Notes under the pieces: model-generated
What the model saw: the letters and a program-made list of their open reading frames with translations, nothing else
Told to the model about the DNA's origin: nothing
The model's database searches: none
NCBI GenBank assembly: GCA_903813345.2
Contig: CAIIXF020000002.1
Location: 8,081,555-8,145,554 of the forward strand
Length of the DNA: 64,000 nucleotides
Reading direction: 5' to 3'
Source of the DNA: Owenia fusiformis
Taxonomy: Eukaryota; Annelida; Polychaeta; Sabellida; Oweniidae
Shown: positions 1 through 12,680 of the stretch, piece by piece
Layout: each line of letters opens with the position of its first letter
Position numbering within the stretch: position 1 is the stretch's first letter
Program-made: the position numbers and the translations under genes

Positions 1-165
1 AAACCTACCATGCTGAACTTTTCTCAACCAATCAGATAACAGGATGGAACACAATGCTAAATGTTTGCTCACTACCTTTGCGATGACGGAAATGACCATG
101 TAGACAATGATCCATATTTCTACAACAAACTCTGATTAGCAATTTAAAGCGGCTTATCTTATTAA

Positions 166-843
166 CCTCTTGACTACCCAGAGTGACAGGATTTCTTGTC
201 ACCTCAGAAATGACCTTGAAACCCAGAGTGATGAGATAAATTTTCAAAATTTTCACTAAAATTGCTCTTATTTGAACAATTTTCATGCACTTTACACAAA
301 ATTTTTTTTAAAATGTGTAGAAATGATCTCTGGCGTCTAATTTTACTAAAATGAGCACCACATGTTGTATATGCATGTAGTAAAATGTCAAAAGCTGGCT
401 AAAAATAATTAATTTTCAAGTAACAATCGATAACGTGAACGTAAGTTATTTAAGCGATGCATTTGTATGAGCGATTGGTCATACTTTGGCATTTCAATTT
501 TATATGCAAGCTTGAACTGCCTATTATAGATTTATTGTAAACTGAAAGATTGAACGTGAAGCTCTCTTTGAAGAAGCAAAGCCGAACAAAAGCAAAGAGT
601 ACTACTTGAACCTTATCAACTTTAAAAGGCAATTAATTCATTTTATACATGAACAATTTTGTCAAGCTTCGATAAATACAAAACAGGATGTTTTATATCA
701 AAGTGTATCAATGTTCCTAGTTCCATAATAACTCTGAATTAATCATAGAAGTAATATAGGATCAGATGCCATTCACCTCTTGACTACATGGAGTGACGAG
801 AAAATCTGTCACTATCCGATTTTAGAGCCTGGGATTCAAGAGG
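166..843. mobile_element. TTAA-flanked non-autonomous element (family B), copy 1
   Basis: The stretch is bounded by TTAA at 162-165 and 844-847. Its ends are inverted: the left begins CCTCTTGACTACCCAGAGTG and the right end, reverse-complemented, begins CCTCTTGAATCCCAGGCTC. The subterminal right part (about 776-843) is a small palindrome of the same end sequence. A related, shorter element lies at 22589-22896 in an AADAT intron. No transposase ORF is present. TTAA target duplication is characteristic of piggyBac-type transposition; assignment to that superfamily is an inference. Confidence 0.6.
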
Positions 844-1129
844 TTAATGGATAGTATGAAGTTATGACAAATGTAGTACATTCTTTTTATAGTTCAGTAT
901 TATTAAAAATATACAATAATCTCTGCTGGAATTCTACATCCTAGATCTGTCAAACATGCAAGCATTAATTGGCATGCCATTCGGTTGAAAATCCATTTGT
1001 ACTTAGTTCAAAATTAAGAAAGCCATGAAAAATTGGAACATTTTGAATTTGTTGACATTTGGTTCATTCCCACTACATATGAGGCAATGCAAAGAATTTA
1101 CTTCACCAGTCTTATGCCTTGCAACAGAT

Positions 1130-1962
1130 GATGCAATATACAATATCATCGCTCACCTATATAATGCTTGGCTATACAAATAAGACAATGCACATTGTCA
1201 TCTGCCACATCTATCTCATATCTGGCTACAGATAAGGCAATATACAAGGTCATCTGCCTCACCTATATAATGCTTGGCTATACAAATAAGACAATGCACA
1301 TTGTCATCTGCCACATCTATCTCATATCTGGCTACAGATAAGGCAATATACAAGGTCATCTGCCTCACCTATATAATGCTTGGCTATACAAATAAGACAA
1401 TGCACATTGTCATCTGCCACATCTATCTCATATCTGGCTACAGATAAGGCAATATACAAGGTCATCTGCCTCACCTATATAATGCTTGGCTATACAAATA
1501 AGACAATGCACATTGTCATCTGCCACATCTATCTCATATCTGGCTACAGATAAGGCAATATACAAGGTCATCTGCCTCACCTATATAATGCTTGGCTATA
1601 CAAATAAGACAATGCACATTGTCATCTGCCACATCTATCTCATATCTGGCTACAGATAAGGCAATATACAAGGTCATCTGCCTCACCTATATAATGCTTG
1701 GCTATACAAATAAGACAATGCACATTGTCATCTGCCACATCTATCTCATATCTGGCTACAGATAAGGCAATATACAAGGTCATCTGCCTCACCTATATAA
1801 TGCTTGGCTATACAAATAAGACAATGCACATTGTCATCTGCCACATCTATCTCATATCTGGCTACAGATAAGGCAACGTACAATGTCATTTGCCTCATCT
1901 ATCTCATATTTGACTACAGATAAGGCAATATACAATGTCATCTGCCTCACCTATTTCTACTC
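1130..1962. repeat. 106-bp tandem repeat, about seven near-identical units
   Basis: The phrase acctatataatgcttggcta recurs at 1155, 1261, 1367, 1473, 1579, 1685 and 1791, exactly 106 bp apart. The inner units look identical by eye; the units after about 1870 are diverged and shortened. Such uniformity suggests recent expansion or unequal exchange. No coding signal is evident. Confidence 0.9.
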
Positions 1963-2204
1963 ACTACAACCATGGCAAAGTACAATGTCTGTCTGTATAA
2001 TTGTGATAGGAATCACAAAAACCAACACAAATAAATCAAACCCTATACAGGATATTAATCAAGTAAGAGGGCCTGATAAGGGAACCATTTAAGCATTAGA
2101 CGAACATTTGTCTTCTGAGAAAAAACTATAAGGTAAATTAGATATTAACATCTCTCCAATTCACAGGAGACAAGAGAATTCAGTTTCTGTGACTACTGTA
2201 TATC

Positions 2205-2600
2205 TTGTGTATTCTGTCACAATGATGTAATATTTATGTCATAATGATCACAATGATGTAATATTTATGTCATAATGATGTAATAAATATGTCACAATCA
2301 TGTTATTTTATGTCACTATGTTGTGATTTCTGTCACAATAATGTAAATTTTGTCACAATAATGTATAATATAATTTTACATCATTCATTCATTCACATTT
2401 CACATTGATGCAATATTCTGTCACAGTGATAAGTCTTTTGTCAATATATACTTGATGTACTTTTCTGTCACAATAATGATATGTTTAATGTTTATGTCAC
2501 AATGATACAATATTTGTGATTTAAAATGATGTCAATTATGTCACTATGATTTCATGTTCAGTCACAATTCAGAATGATTGTGCATTCTGTCACAATTCTA
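2205..2600. repeat. Degenerate AT-rich minisatellite (gtcacaatgatgtaat-type)
   Basis: Imperfect copies of a word close to tgtcacaatgatgtaatatt recur with variable spacing. Each contains a gtcac or gtcat core. The spacing is irregular, so this is an old, decayed array. No gene is seen. Confidence 0.6.
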
Positions 2601-3484
2601 ACACTGAAACAAAACTTATGAACCTTATTTATTTATGTCAACCATTGGTTATACAAAACAGAGAACTTCTAATCACAATTTCCCCACAGAACTTATAAAA
2701 TTTAGATATGTCAAAATACCCTGACAAGATAGATTATGTGTTAGATGCAAAGCTATAGGATGAGTGCCAAGCCACATTAGAGTACAAACTTTTTAAGGAA
2801 AAAACAGATATTTTTACACCAATTTAATTTTAAGACAAGTGGTGTCAAGACAACCAAATTTGGAAACAATTGTTGTCAATCACCACCATAACAACCAGAA
2901 TATTCAATACAGTATTAAGTTATTCTTTTTTTTAACATGGTTGCCAAAAGATTTTCAAACAAAAATTCTCTGATATTTTGCTACTTCAAGCTTGAATTGA
3001 AATTCCACGACCAAATGTGTTGTTTTTTTACTGGCAAACTAAAAGTTGTATGAGACAAGTAACATGTTCACATGTTCACAAGTAACATGTTCACCTTTAA
3101 TTTCAGTTTGTGATAAAATAGTTAACTACATGTACATATAATAATTTTATTTTGACTCAATCTTTCAAAGATAACATTTCCCGACTGTTAACTTATAGGT
3201 CTAAGGTACAGGTAGACTCTTTCATAGTCTCTTACCAACCAATCATAATCAAGTATTCATAAATTTTCGATAAATACAGGACAAGTCAACCCGATATCCG
3301 AGCCAAAGTGATCGCAATAATCCTGGTTCGTATTGTGTTAATAACACCCGGATCCTAACAACCAATCATAAATTATCACGGAATTCAACTTAAATTGGTT
3401 GAAGATGAGACTTTCACAATTTCGAGTGATGTTTCGATATAATATAACGAGTGATCTTAAATATATGGTAATAACATCTTAATA
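2601..3484. other. Noncoding, nothing recognised
   Basis: AT-rich sequence with no credible exon on either strand. A CCAAT-like word (aaccaatca) occurs near 3239 and again near 3361, without other promoter features. Confidence 0.4.
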
Positions 3485-3676
3485 ATACTGTCAGTGCCAT
3501 ATGACAAGAACCCATCAGTTAAATCTGTTTTTCATGAGGCTACAACCCTGAGAATCAGAGTCCAATAATGAGGCTCTAACATACTGTCAGTGCCATATGA
3601 CAAGAACCCATCAGTTAAATCTGTATTTCATGAAGCTACAACCCTGAGAATCAGAGTTCAATAATGAGGCTCTAAT
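3485..3676. repeat. 96-bp tandem duplication
   Basis: Two adjacent copies start atactgtcagtgccatatga at 3485 and 3581. They differ at only a few positions, so this is a recent simple duplication. It does not appear to be coding. Confidence 0.85.
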
Positions 3677-4119
3677 AAGAGAAATTGGACTTAATTTTCA
3701 TTCATTGTATGCTGACTGCTTATAGTATGCATTTTCTCAAAGTGTAAGATATAAACTCAGAGTGTTGACTCTTCCAAAAGTAAAATCAATACAAGGAGAG
3801 GATTCTCTGCATATTCTCTGGACTCTGGGGCATGCACCTATCTTACATTTAACTTGTTTTCCCTATTTCCAAAGAAAGCATTGAATGAAGGAAAAATACC
3901 GAACTGAAGCTCAGAGGCTAACATTTATTTTCAAACAGTATATATGAGGTTCAAGATCTCTTAAAATATTCTATAGTCAGGCACGAGGCAGAGTACTTTG
4001 AATAAAACAACTTAGAAAAATACTAAAAAAGAAAAAACATAAACAATACTTGAAACTTTAATAGAATATGAATTTCATATAAAACAATTAAACCTCTATA
4101 ATCTCCTGTACACATACAA
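3677..4119. other. Noncoding, nothing recognised
   Basis: AT-rich sequence between two tandem repeats. I see no exon, RNA gene or TIR pair. Confidence 0.4.
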
Positions 4120-4750
4120 TGTATTTTATTCAAATCTTAAACAGAAATTAGAGGAATTAGCAAGAATTAAAATAAATAGACATGTATAGAAATGCAAGAA
4201 AATCAGACACTTCATTCAAATTTTAAAGAGAAATGAGAGGAATTAGCAAGGAATAAAGTAAACAGGCATCAAGGCCAGACTCTAAATTGTATAGAAATGC
4301 AAGAAAATCAAACACTTCATTCAAATTGTAAAGAGAAATGAGAGGAATTAGCAATGAAATAAAGTAAACAGGCATTAAGGCCAGACTCTAAATTGTATAG
4401 AAATGCAAGAAAATCAAACACTTCATTCAAATTGTAAAGAGAAATGAGAGGAATTAGCAAGGAATAAAGTAAACAGGCATCAAGGCCAGACTCTAAATTG
4501 TATAGAAATGCAAGAAAATCAAACACTTCATTCAAATTTTAAAGAGAAATGAGAGGAATTAGCAATGAAATAAAGTAAACAGGCATTAAGGCCAGACTCT
4601 AAATTGTATAAAAATGCAAGAAAATCAGACACTTTATTCAAATTTTAAAGAGAAATGAGAGAAATTGGCAAGGAATAAAGTAAACAGGCATGAAGGCCAG
4701 GCTCTAAATTGTATGGAAATGCAAGAAAATCAGACACTTTATTCAAATTA
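4120..4750. repeat. 105/106-bp tandem repeat, about six units
   Basis: The word tgcaagaaaatca recurs at 4193, 4298, 4404, 4509, 4615 and 4720, with spacing alternating between 105 and 106 bp. Units share gaattagcaaggaataaagt and aggccagactctaaattgta. One isolated, diverged unit sits at about 10868-10950, so the unit is also dispersed. The open frames across the array on both strands follow from the repeat and are not genes. Confidence 0.85.
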
Positions 4751-5998
4751 TGGAGAGATATATTGCGTGAAATCAACATCATGTTTGGTGACATCTCAAG
4801 TATGGCAGATGGGGGCAAGAAGATCAAATTCTGTTTTAATGATAGTTATTACCCCTGGTAATATTGAATCATATCCGAGAAACCACTAATCGCAACTGAC
4901 TCTAAAGATATACAATTACATCTAATACTTTCCATTTCTATTCTCTAGTTTGCAGTAAATATATAATCTCATTTTCCGCCAATAAATAAAGATAAAGATA
5001 AATAAATTATTTAATTCCAATATAATCAAACTGTCGGCCATAAAATGTGTTCCGGCAATAAAAATGACATGAGCAATGTGAGTCAAGCAAAATATAGAAT
5101 TGTAAATGAGATATTGTCAATGATTACTGAAGCAAGAGATAGTTAGTTGTTGGAATGTATCAAAATGCAATGAATGAATCATTTTACATGTATTATCTCC
5201 AAAATGTCACCACCTGTCATTTGTTATAGACGCCGACCGCCAAACACTGTCCACAAAAAAGTTGTAGACTATACATTAAGCGGTAGCATAAAAATTGTAT
5301 TTGTCTAGGCTTGGATACTGTAACATAATGCTATAGATTTAATTGTAAAAAATTAAAAAATTAGTCCTTAAAAAGTACCCGAAGGAAGTGTCTTTAATTA
5401 GCAATCATTGCATGTACAAACAAGGATTACCATACCAACCACTAACGTATTTAGCAGTATCTAGATCAAGATGACAATAACTAGTATTGTCTGTGAATTA
5501 ATGCTTGGAGTTAAGTCTGTAAAGGTGCAAAAATATTGATAAATAATTTCAGAGTAAAAGTACCTTTACTTATTGTACATCCCATATGAGGAATGATCAA
5601 AAAGTAAGGTGACTGCAACTGCTATTCTTCTAATTCTCATGGAATTCTGGGAAAAAAGACAATTACCTGTTTCTATGTTCTGACTTGAGTTTCAGCAAGT
5701 AATAAGAGTTTTGTGGTTACTATAGTAACTTAAGCACTTCATAATAGGACTAGTTGAAAATATACTGAAAATGAACTCACAACCAGTATATTTGTATTTG
5801 TATTCATGTAATTAACACGCAAAATAGACACAAATTTTACTGTAGTTCATTTACAAAGTGGTTTGTTCATGTTCTCTGACAATGTGATGGAAAATGATAA
5901 ACTCATAATAATTTAAATTGCACCAAATGTAAGTGACGTAAATGTAGCGAGCATTTAACATGCAAACTTATTTTGATGCAAATTAAAAAGTTATATTA
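4751..5998. other. Noncoding, nothing recognised
   Basis: AT-rich stretch with no splice-bounded ORF and no TIR pair that I could match. Its right edge is the TA target site of the next element. Confidence 0.4.
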
Positions 5999-6163
5999 CA
6001 GTAAAACCTGTCTTCGTGAACACCTTTCTGTAGTGAACACATGTGTTTAGTGAACACCTATTCTCAGCACATATATCACTGACATCTGTGTAAGTTCACC
6101 TCTCTGTAGTGAACACCTACCTACAGTGAACACATTTTTGTTCACTATAAAAAGGTTTTACTG
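5999..6163. mobile_element. Small pogo/Tigger-like TIR element
   Basis: The ends are CAGTAAAACCT and its reverse complement, and both sides are flanked by TA (5997-5998 and 6164-6165). Inside, the words gtgaacacct and agtgaacac are repeated in both orientations, as in Tigger/pogo-derived miniature elements. There is no coding capacity. Family assignment rests on the remembered TIR style and the TA target, so it is moderately secure. Confidence 0.65.
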
Positions 6164-6418
6164 TATATCATATCTTAATATGCATTTTAAAAAATTAAAA
6201 TAGCCTTAAAAATATAGTAGTGATTAAAAAATCCATCATGATTCATCAAAGATGAAGAAAATCCCAAGGACATTTGATTTGATATCTGTTTTAATGCAAT
6301 ACAGTTTATTTTTGACCTGAGAGAAGCTTTTTCAATTTAACCATTGAATTGCAATATTAATCAAAATGAAAGAAAACTGCGCTGCAAGAAAACAAATTTT
6401 ATCAGAATAATCTTCAGA

Positions 6419-6935
6419 AAATCAGACGGGTACTGCTAAACAGACATTTATTCTGCAATGGCCTTAAGCTGCAAGTACAGGGCTGACAGCAGGATGATAA
6501 GGTTTAATCAGACGGGTACTGCTAAACAGACATTAATTCTGCAATGGCCTTAAGCTGCAAGTACAGGGCTGACAGCAGGATGATAAGGTTTAATCAGACG
6601 GGTACTGCTAAACAGACATTAATTCTGCAATGGCCTTAAGCTGCAAGTACAGGGCTGACAGCAGGATGATAAGGTTTAATCAGACGGGCACTGCTAAACA
6701 GACATTAATTCTGCAATGGCCTTAAGCGGCAAGTACAGGGCTGACAGCAGGATGATAAGGTTTAATCAGATGGGTACTGCTAAACAGACATTAATTCTGC
6801 AATGGCCTTAAGCTGCAAGTACAGGGCTGACAGCAGGATGATAAGGTTTAATCAGACGGGTACTGCTAAACAGACATTAATTCTGCAATGGCCTTAAGCT
6901 GCAAGTACAGGGCTGACAGCAGGATGATAAGGTTT
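6419..6935. repeat. 86-bp tandem repeat, six units
   Basis: The start aatcagacgggtactgctaa recurs at 6420, 6506, 6592, 6678, 6764 and 6850, exactly 86 bp apart, with only single-base differences. Each unit carries ctgcaatggccttaagctgc and agggctgacagcaggatgat and is clearly more GC-rich than its surroundings. It is not a CRISPR array: there are no variable spacers. Confidence 0.92.
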
Positions 6936-7009
6936 AACTGAGGATCATGCCTCAGACTTGCAACTGACAGGGGATTTACTTAAATACAATATAATATCAC
7001 CGTGCCCTT

Positions 7010-7547
7010 ACTAATTATTCAGGGTTCTCTCAAATCGTTTAATCAGTGTTTTCTCAAATCATTAAGTTGTCACATATCTTTAATTATATGTTCTGAAATA
7101 TCCCTAAGTGTTCTCTAAAATCATTCAGTGTTCTCTTAAATCATTTAGTGTTCTTTCAAATCATTAAGTGTTTCCTCAAATCATTTAGTGTTCTCTCAAA
7201 CCATTTAGCGTTCTCTCAAATCATTTAGTGTTCTCTCAAACCATTTAGCGTTCTCTCAAATCATTTAGTGTTCTCTCAAATCATTCAGTGTTCTTTCAAA
7301 CCATTAAGTGTTCTCTCAAACCATTTAGCGTTCTCTCAAATCATTTAGTGTTCTCTCAAACCATTTAGCGTTCTCTCAAATCATTTAGTGTTCTCTCAAA
7401 CCATTTAGCGTTCTCTCAAATCATTTAGTGTTCTCTCAAACCATTTAGCGTTCTCTCAAATCATTTAGTGTTATCTCAAATCATTCAGTGTTCTCTCAAA
7501 TCATTCAGTGTTATCTCAAATCATTCAGTGTTCTCTCTAATCATTAA
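7010..7547. repeat. 20-bp minisatellite, left block
   Basis: Roughly 27 units of a 20-bp word close to tgttctctcaaatcatttag. Part of the block (about 7190-7470) shows a 40-bp higher-order pattern in which aaatcatttagtg alternates with aaaccatttagcg. The array is interrupted at its right edge by a TTAA-flanked insertion and then resumes. Confidence 0.93.
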
Positions 7548-8059
7548 AGCAGATATGAAATGGTATTTTTAACTTAAAGGAATCAATATAATTTTTTGAT
7601 AAATGTATTTGGACATGTTTTCTCATCAGTAGCGTGAAAATTATTTCACTCTAACAATCGTTATAGCTGCTTAATAAGCAATAATCGAATTGGTTGTGAC
7701 TTTATTGGCCCCCACGTGATCTCTCTCTCTGGTTCCCACGTGGCCTGTTTTGGTCCATTAGATCATGACGTCATAATGTCAAAATGTTTTGTTATTTGTT
7801 TACACAACAATCCTATGGCTGTCGTGAGTTGTGATTACTAAGGAACCAATAAACCAAAGCTATATTTTGTATATGACGTTACTAATCACGTGGGGGCCAA
7901 TTTGAATGATCAGTTAGTTTTATTTCGTTATCTATGACCGTTAGCAATTATCTAACATTTATTTTATAATGGCTATCGCAAGAACTCTACGGTGGGCTTA
8001 CAATGGAGAAAACTGCATTTTTGTAGCTGGAAGTTGAGAAAAGCTATTTCAGTTGTCCT
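7548..8059. mobile_element. TTAA-flanked element inserted in the minisatellite (family C)
   Basis: The insert is bounded by TTAA at 7544-7547 and 8060-8063. Removing it and one TTAA leaves aatcattaagtgttctctaa, a normal junction of the surrounding 20-bp array, so the event and target duplication are well supported. The ends are imperfectly inverted: AGCAGATATGAAATGG on the left and AGGACAACTGAAATAGC from the right. An inner inverted pair, ttggcccccacgtgat and its complement, lies near 7704 and 7885. There is no transposase ORF. Confidence 0.8.
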
Positions 8060-9515
8060 TTAAGTGTTCTCTAAAATCATTCAGTGTTAGTGTTCTCTCA
8101 AATCATTCAGTGTTCTCTAGAATCATTCAATGTTATCTCAAATCATTCAGTCTTCTCTCAAATCATTCAGTGTTCTCTCAAATCATTTAAGGTTTTCTCT
8201 CAAGTCATTTAGTGTTCTCTCAAATCATTTAGTGTTCTCTAAAATCATTCAGTGTTATCTCAAATCATTCAGTGTTATCTCAAATCATTCAGTGTTCTCT
8301 CAAAACATTTAGTATTCTCTCAAATCATTAAGTGTTCTCTCGAATCATATTTGTTTTCTCAAATCATTTAGTGTTCTCTCAAATCATTCAGTGTTCTCTC
8401 AAATCATTCAGTGTTATCTCAAATCATTTAGTGTTCTCTCAAATCATTTAGTGTTCTCTAAAATCATTCAGTGTTATCTCAAATCATTCAGTGGTCTTTC
8501 AAATCATTTAGTGTTTTCTCAAATCATTCAGTCTTCTCTCAAATCATTCATTGTTAGTGTTCTCTAAAATCATTCAGTGTTAGTGTTCTCTCAAATCATT
8601 TAGTGTTCTCTAAAATCATTCAGTGTTCTCCCAAATCATTCAGTGTTATCTCAAATCATTCAGTGTTATCTCAAATCATTCAGTGGTCTTTCAAATCATT
8701 TAGTGTTCTCTCGAATCATATTTGTTTTCTCAAAACATTTAGTATTCTCTCAAATCATTAAGTGTTCTCTCGAATCATATTTGTTTTCTCAAATCATTTA
8801 GTGTTCTCTCAAATCATTCAGTGTTATCTCAAATCATTCAGTGTTCTCTCAAATCATTTAGTGTTATCTCAAATCATTCAGTGTTATCTCAAATCATTTA
8901 GTGTTCTCTCAAATCATTTAGTGTTCTCTAAAATCATTCAGTGTTACCTCAAATCATTCAGTCTTCTCTCAAATCATTCATTGTTAGTGTTCTCTAAAAT
9001 CATTCAGTGTTAGTGTTCTCTCAAATCATTTAGTGTTCTCTAAAATCATTCAGTGTTCTCTCAAATCATTCAGTGTTATCTCAAATCATTCAGTGGTCTT
9101 TCAAATCATTTAGTGTTCTCTCGAATCATATTTGTTTTCTCAAATCATTTAGTGTTCTCTCAAATCATTTAGTGTTCTCTCAAATCATTCATTGTTCTCT
9201 AAAATCATTCAGTGTTCTCTCAAATCATTCAGTGTTATCTCAAATCATTCAGTGTTATCTCAAATCATTCAGTGGTCTTTCAAATCATTTAGTGTTTTCT
9301 CAAATCATTTAGTGTTCTCTAAAATCATTCATTGTTCTCTAAAATCATTCAGTGTTCTTTCAAATCATTTAGTGTTCTCTCAAAACATTTAGTATTCTCT
9401 CAAATCATTTAGTGTTCTCTCAAATCATTCATTGTTCTCTCAAATCATTTAGTGTTCTCTCAAATCATTCATTGTTCTCTCAAATCATTCAGTGTTCTCT
9501 TAAATCATTCATTGT
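8060..9515. repeat. 20-bp minisatellite, right block
   Basis: About 70 further units of the same 20-bp word with variants such as cagtgttatctcaaatcatt and cattgttagtg. Larger blocks of several hundred bases are repeated in the same order (compare about 8440-8800 with 8920-9150), showing segmental amplification above the unit level. Long ORFs here encode repetitive Asn/His/Ser/Phe-rich peptides and are artefacts of the period. Confidence 0.93.
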
Positions 9516-10867
9516 GAGATGATGGCCTCTCATATTCATAGTTTGGTCTTTTGATACATCTTCTACCTCTAAGATGGCTTTAGTTACATTTTGCATGGAT
9601 AAACATCTTTATTTTTCTGTCCTGTTACTATGTGGTGTGTCATTTGAGATGATCTTTTCACAACCAATCAAAATTGTCAAAATATTTGTTTCATGCAGCC
9701 AACACACATTCATGTATAAAAAGATAATTTAATGGCTATTAATAAGGGTTATAATTAAGAAAATATAAAAGTGTCATTTGTCATGTATAATCATAACATT
9801 ACATCTTTAATATCATATTTATCATTAGCATTAATGGTATTCTTTACTTTGAGAGTATCATTAGCATTTTGTTTTGTTGACTCAGTTAATGGAATTATGT
9901 CCCAAGAAATCTCAAGATTAAGTTGTAGCAACTGAAACCTTGGGATTATGGTTATGATAAATTGGTTTGAAGTACAAACTTTTTTAATACCATCATGGAG
10001 ATTGTTGAAGATTCTTAGGATAAAAATGTGGAATTTTTACAAATTTTCACATGATGGTATCTTTTCGCGCAATTTATTTTAATTTGGCAAGCATTCTAAT
10101 ATTCAGATAATCTCTACTGTCAAGAAAAGGAGCTGATAGGCTGTATCTTTCATGGGCGAGTCCAGAATCAGAAAAGATGACAAATCAATTGGTTTATTTG
10201 CGTAATAGGCATGAACAATTTATTAAAAAATATAACAGTTTTATGGCTAATATCCAAAGATAAATTTGTATGACTCAATCATGATCATAACCTAACGATA
10301 TTTTGAACAAGATTTCCTCTTGAGTAAACACTCATGGTTGTCATGGAGACTCCTTAAAATTTGAACGAATGGCTTTCTCACATCATCTACACAATCTAGA
10401 GTTTTCATGACATAATTTGGAATTCATTCCTCGTAGTTCATTCTCTTCTCTGCGAGCAGGTTTTCGTCATAGAATGTATTACAAGACAGTTACAATTTCA
10501 TAGTTGTAATAACCGAACTATTAACAACTTAATCGAAAAATCTTATGACTAACATCTGTCAAATGATATTATGTCTTATTATTATAGTTTCGAATTGTTA
10601 GTTTCTTTCAAAAATATGAATCTACAAATCTGAAATCTTTTCATAATTCAGAGTTTCGTAGCTAGACTGTTGACTTTAATCCCTGTCAATCATGGATTTT
10701 TTACATCATCATAGAATATACTCGATAGTTGTACTACAACGTTTTACTTCCAGGCAATCAATTATAAGACCGGGTTGAGTCCCCAGGAAAAATCTCCCTG
10801 GAGGAAAATATCATAAATGTCTATTATGACAATAAATTTTGAAATGGAAAGTAGAGTGGAAAAGAGT
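9516..10867. other. Noncoding, nothing recognised
   Basis: AT-rich sequence with no supported exon, RNA gene or element ends. Confidence 0.4.
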
Positions 10868-10950
10868 GGAATCAGCAAGGAATAAAGTAAACAAGCATGT
10901 AGTTCGTACTCGTAATTGTATAGAAATGCAAGAACATTTAACACATTTTA
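10868..10950. repeat. Isolated unit of the 4.1-4.7 kb repeat
   Basis: Contains gaatcagcaaggaataaagt, then aattgtatagaaatgcaaga, in the same order and spacing as the 105/106-bp array 6 kb to the left, but diverged. It shows that the unit also exists as a single dispersed copy. Confidence 0.6.
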
Positions 10951-11046
10951 GGGAAAAAACAATGAAATATGTATCACTGAAGAAATCATTTACTAGGAAT
11001 GTGACTAGAATTGTTATCTACTAAATTATAATAAAAATGTAAGTAT

Positions 11047-11310
11047 CGGTGATTTGTTGGATTGTGGGTAATTAAAAAGGAGTGGTTTGGATCAGATAAG
11101 CCGTAACTTATCACGTTTTAGTCAGCTATGCCTAATAAGCACTATTATTCCATTCAGATGAAAATGAAAAAATACAATGGGTACTTCACAAATCAGTCAA
11201 AACCTTCCAAAAAGCCATGAAATATTTGAAAATAAATCTGGATGAATTAAGAAAATAAGAAGTGCATACCACTCTTTTTTAATTACCCACGATCCAACAA
11301 ATTCATTACC
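11047..11310. mobile_element. TIR element of about 260 bp
   Basis: Arms of about 35 bp face each other. The left reads tttgttggattgtgggtaat followed by taaaaaggagtggt; the right is its near-perfect reverse complement. The interior has no ORF of note. The target duplication is not clear, so the superfamily is undetermined. Confidence 0.7.
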
Positions 11311-11480
11311 AACGCAGCTAAGATGCTGACATCGATATGATCTCATAATCTGGCAAATTATTTAAGATCATAGATTGAAAGGGATCTACCCTGATATCTT
11401 CAAGTATGCTATACTCTGACTATGACTGATCAATAGTTGCTATAAATACTCTGCAACATTTTTCTGTCAGCTACCTGAAT

Positions 11481-11837
11481 GGCCATTTTAATTTGGCAAA
11501 TTTGGCGGATTGATAAAACTGTCAAATTAAGTCTCCGTCAATTTTTGAAAATGAAATTCCAAGGTATTGTCCGGTGCCTTTTCCATGTGTTACCGTGCAT
11601 GATAATAATTTGGTGAAATTCTTGACTGAAACATGGATAAAATGTCAATTTTTAACTATTTCCGAAGATCTACAGATCTTTATATTACAAACAGATACTC
11701 GGAGAGATAAAATTGCATTATCAGTGGCGAGCTGTGAAGTGAGTAATACGATTGATGATGGTCAATCCGCCAAATTATATAGCAGCCAAAATTTCTAAAT
11801 TTGCCGAATCCACCAAATTAAGTAGCGCCAAATTAAA
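11481..11837. mobile_element. Degraded TIR element of about 350 bp
   Basis: aatttggcggattga at about 11500 faces tcaatccgccaaatt at about 11762, and further gccaaatt words extend the right arm. The interior carries a 74-codon ORF without splice context or family resemblance, which I do not call as a gene. Confidence 0.45.
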
Positions 11838-12424
11838 GCAATTCACAGTATCCGCAAATCAAATAAATCATCTTAATGATGTTTTCCATGGAAATTTTTA
11901 GAGTAATGTTTATTTGTAAAGAAGATCAAAGACATCCGTAATGTGAAGAGTGAGAAGATGCCATTCACTTTTCCAAAGGGTAATACACACATGGAAGGTT
12001 TAAATGACAGATTCAAATTTCCCATCAAACATTTTTGAGCGTATGATCCCCAAGATCTTATGAACAGGGCCATGCTAAATCCTGATTATACCTACCTTCG
12101 TCAATGTGTCCAATATTTCATCCTTTTGACGGGGTTCAAACATATCTCCCAAACGAACATTTTGGATATTCAAATGTCTATAGAGTGAATTTTAGTAAAT
12201 CACACACATCGCACAAAATACATTTACTTTACGTGGAACAAATTACAATATGTCAAGGTTAAAGTAATTCAGTTACTCTGAGGAAAATGAAATGCGAGTG
12301 ATACGATTTAACACTTTTGGATGGGTAAAAATGGATGATTTGCATGGCACTATGTTTAATTGAACAATTGATGGTAAAATGATCAAACTTCGAAAGGAAT
12401 TAGTTGCTATGATCTCATAGTGAA

Positions 12425-12680
12425 TTTCAGTGTCAGGTCTTATATGGCATTAGATTTACTCTTACATTAAATGTCATGTCTTAAAAGCTGTTTTATCCTT
12501 AAGCGTTAGGTCTAATAGGAGATTTTCCCGTAAATAAAGCATTGGGTCTTAGAGGTGATCTTCCCTCACATTAAGCATTATATTGTAATTAGCTGATATA
12601 CCCTTAAATGAAGTTACAGGTATAGTAACTAATTTACCCTTACAAAAATTAATAGGTCAATATTACCGAGCTACCTTTAC
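12425..12680. repeat. Weak, diverged tandem repeat of about 50 bp
   Basis: Loose copies of a phrase like ggtcttagaggtgatcttcc, then cttacattaagcatta, appear four to five times with many changes. It is an old decayed array; the boundaries are approximate. Confidence 0.35.

Noticed and set aside
6419-6935. CRISPR-like look of a regular repeat
   Set aside because: The units are contiguous with no variable spacers, and the window is clearly eukaryotic.
8130-9392. Overlapping ORFs of 60-83 codons in the 20-bp minisatellite
   Set aside because: They encode only the repeat in its different frames (SNH/FSVL-type peptides), and no splice or start context exists.
11574-11798. 74-codon ORF
   Set aside because: It sits inside a decayed TIR element, with no splice signals and no recognisable motif.
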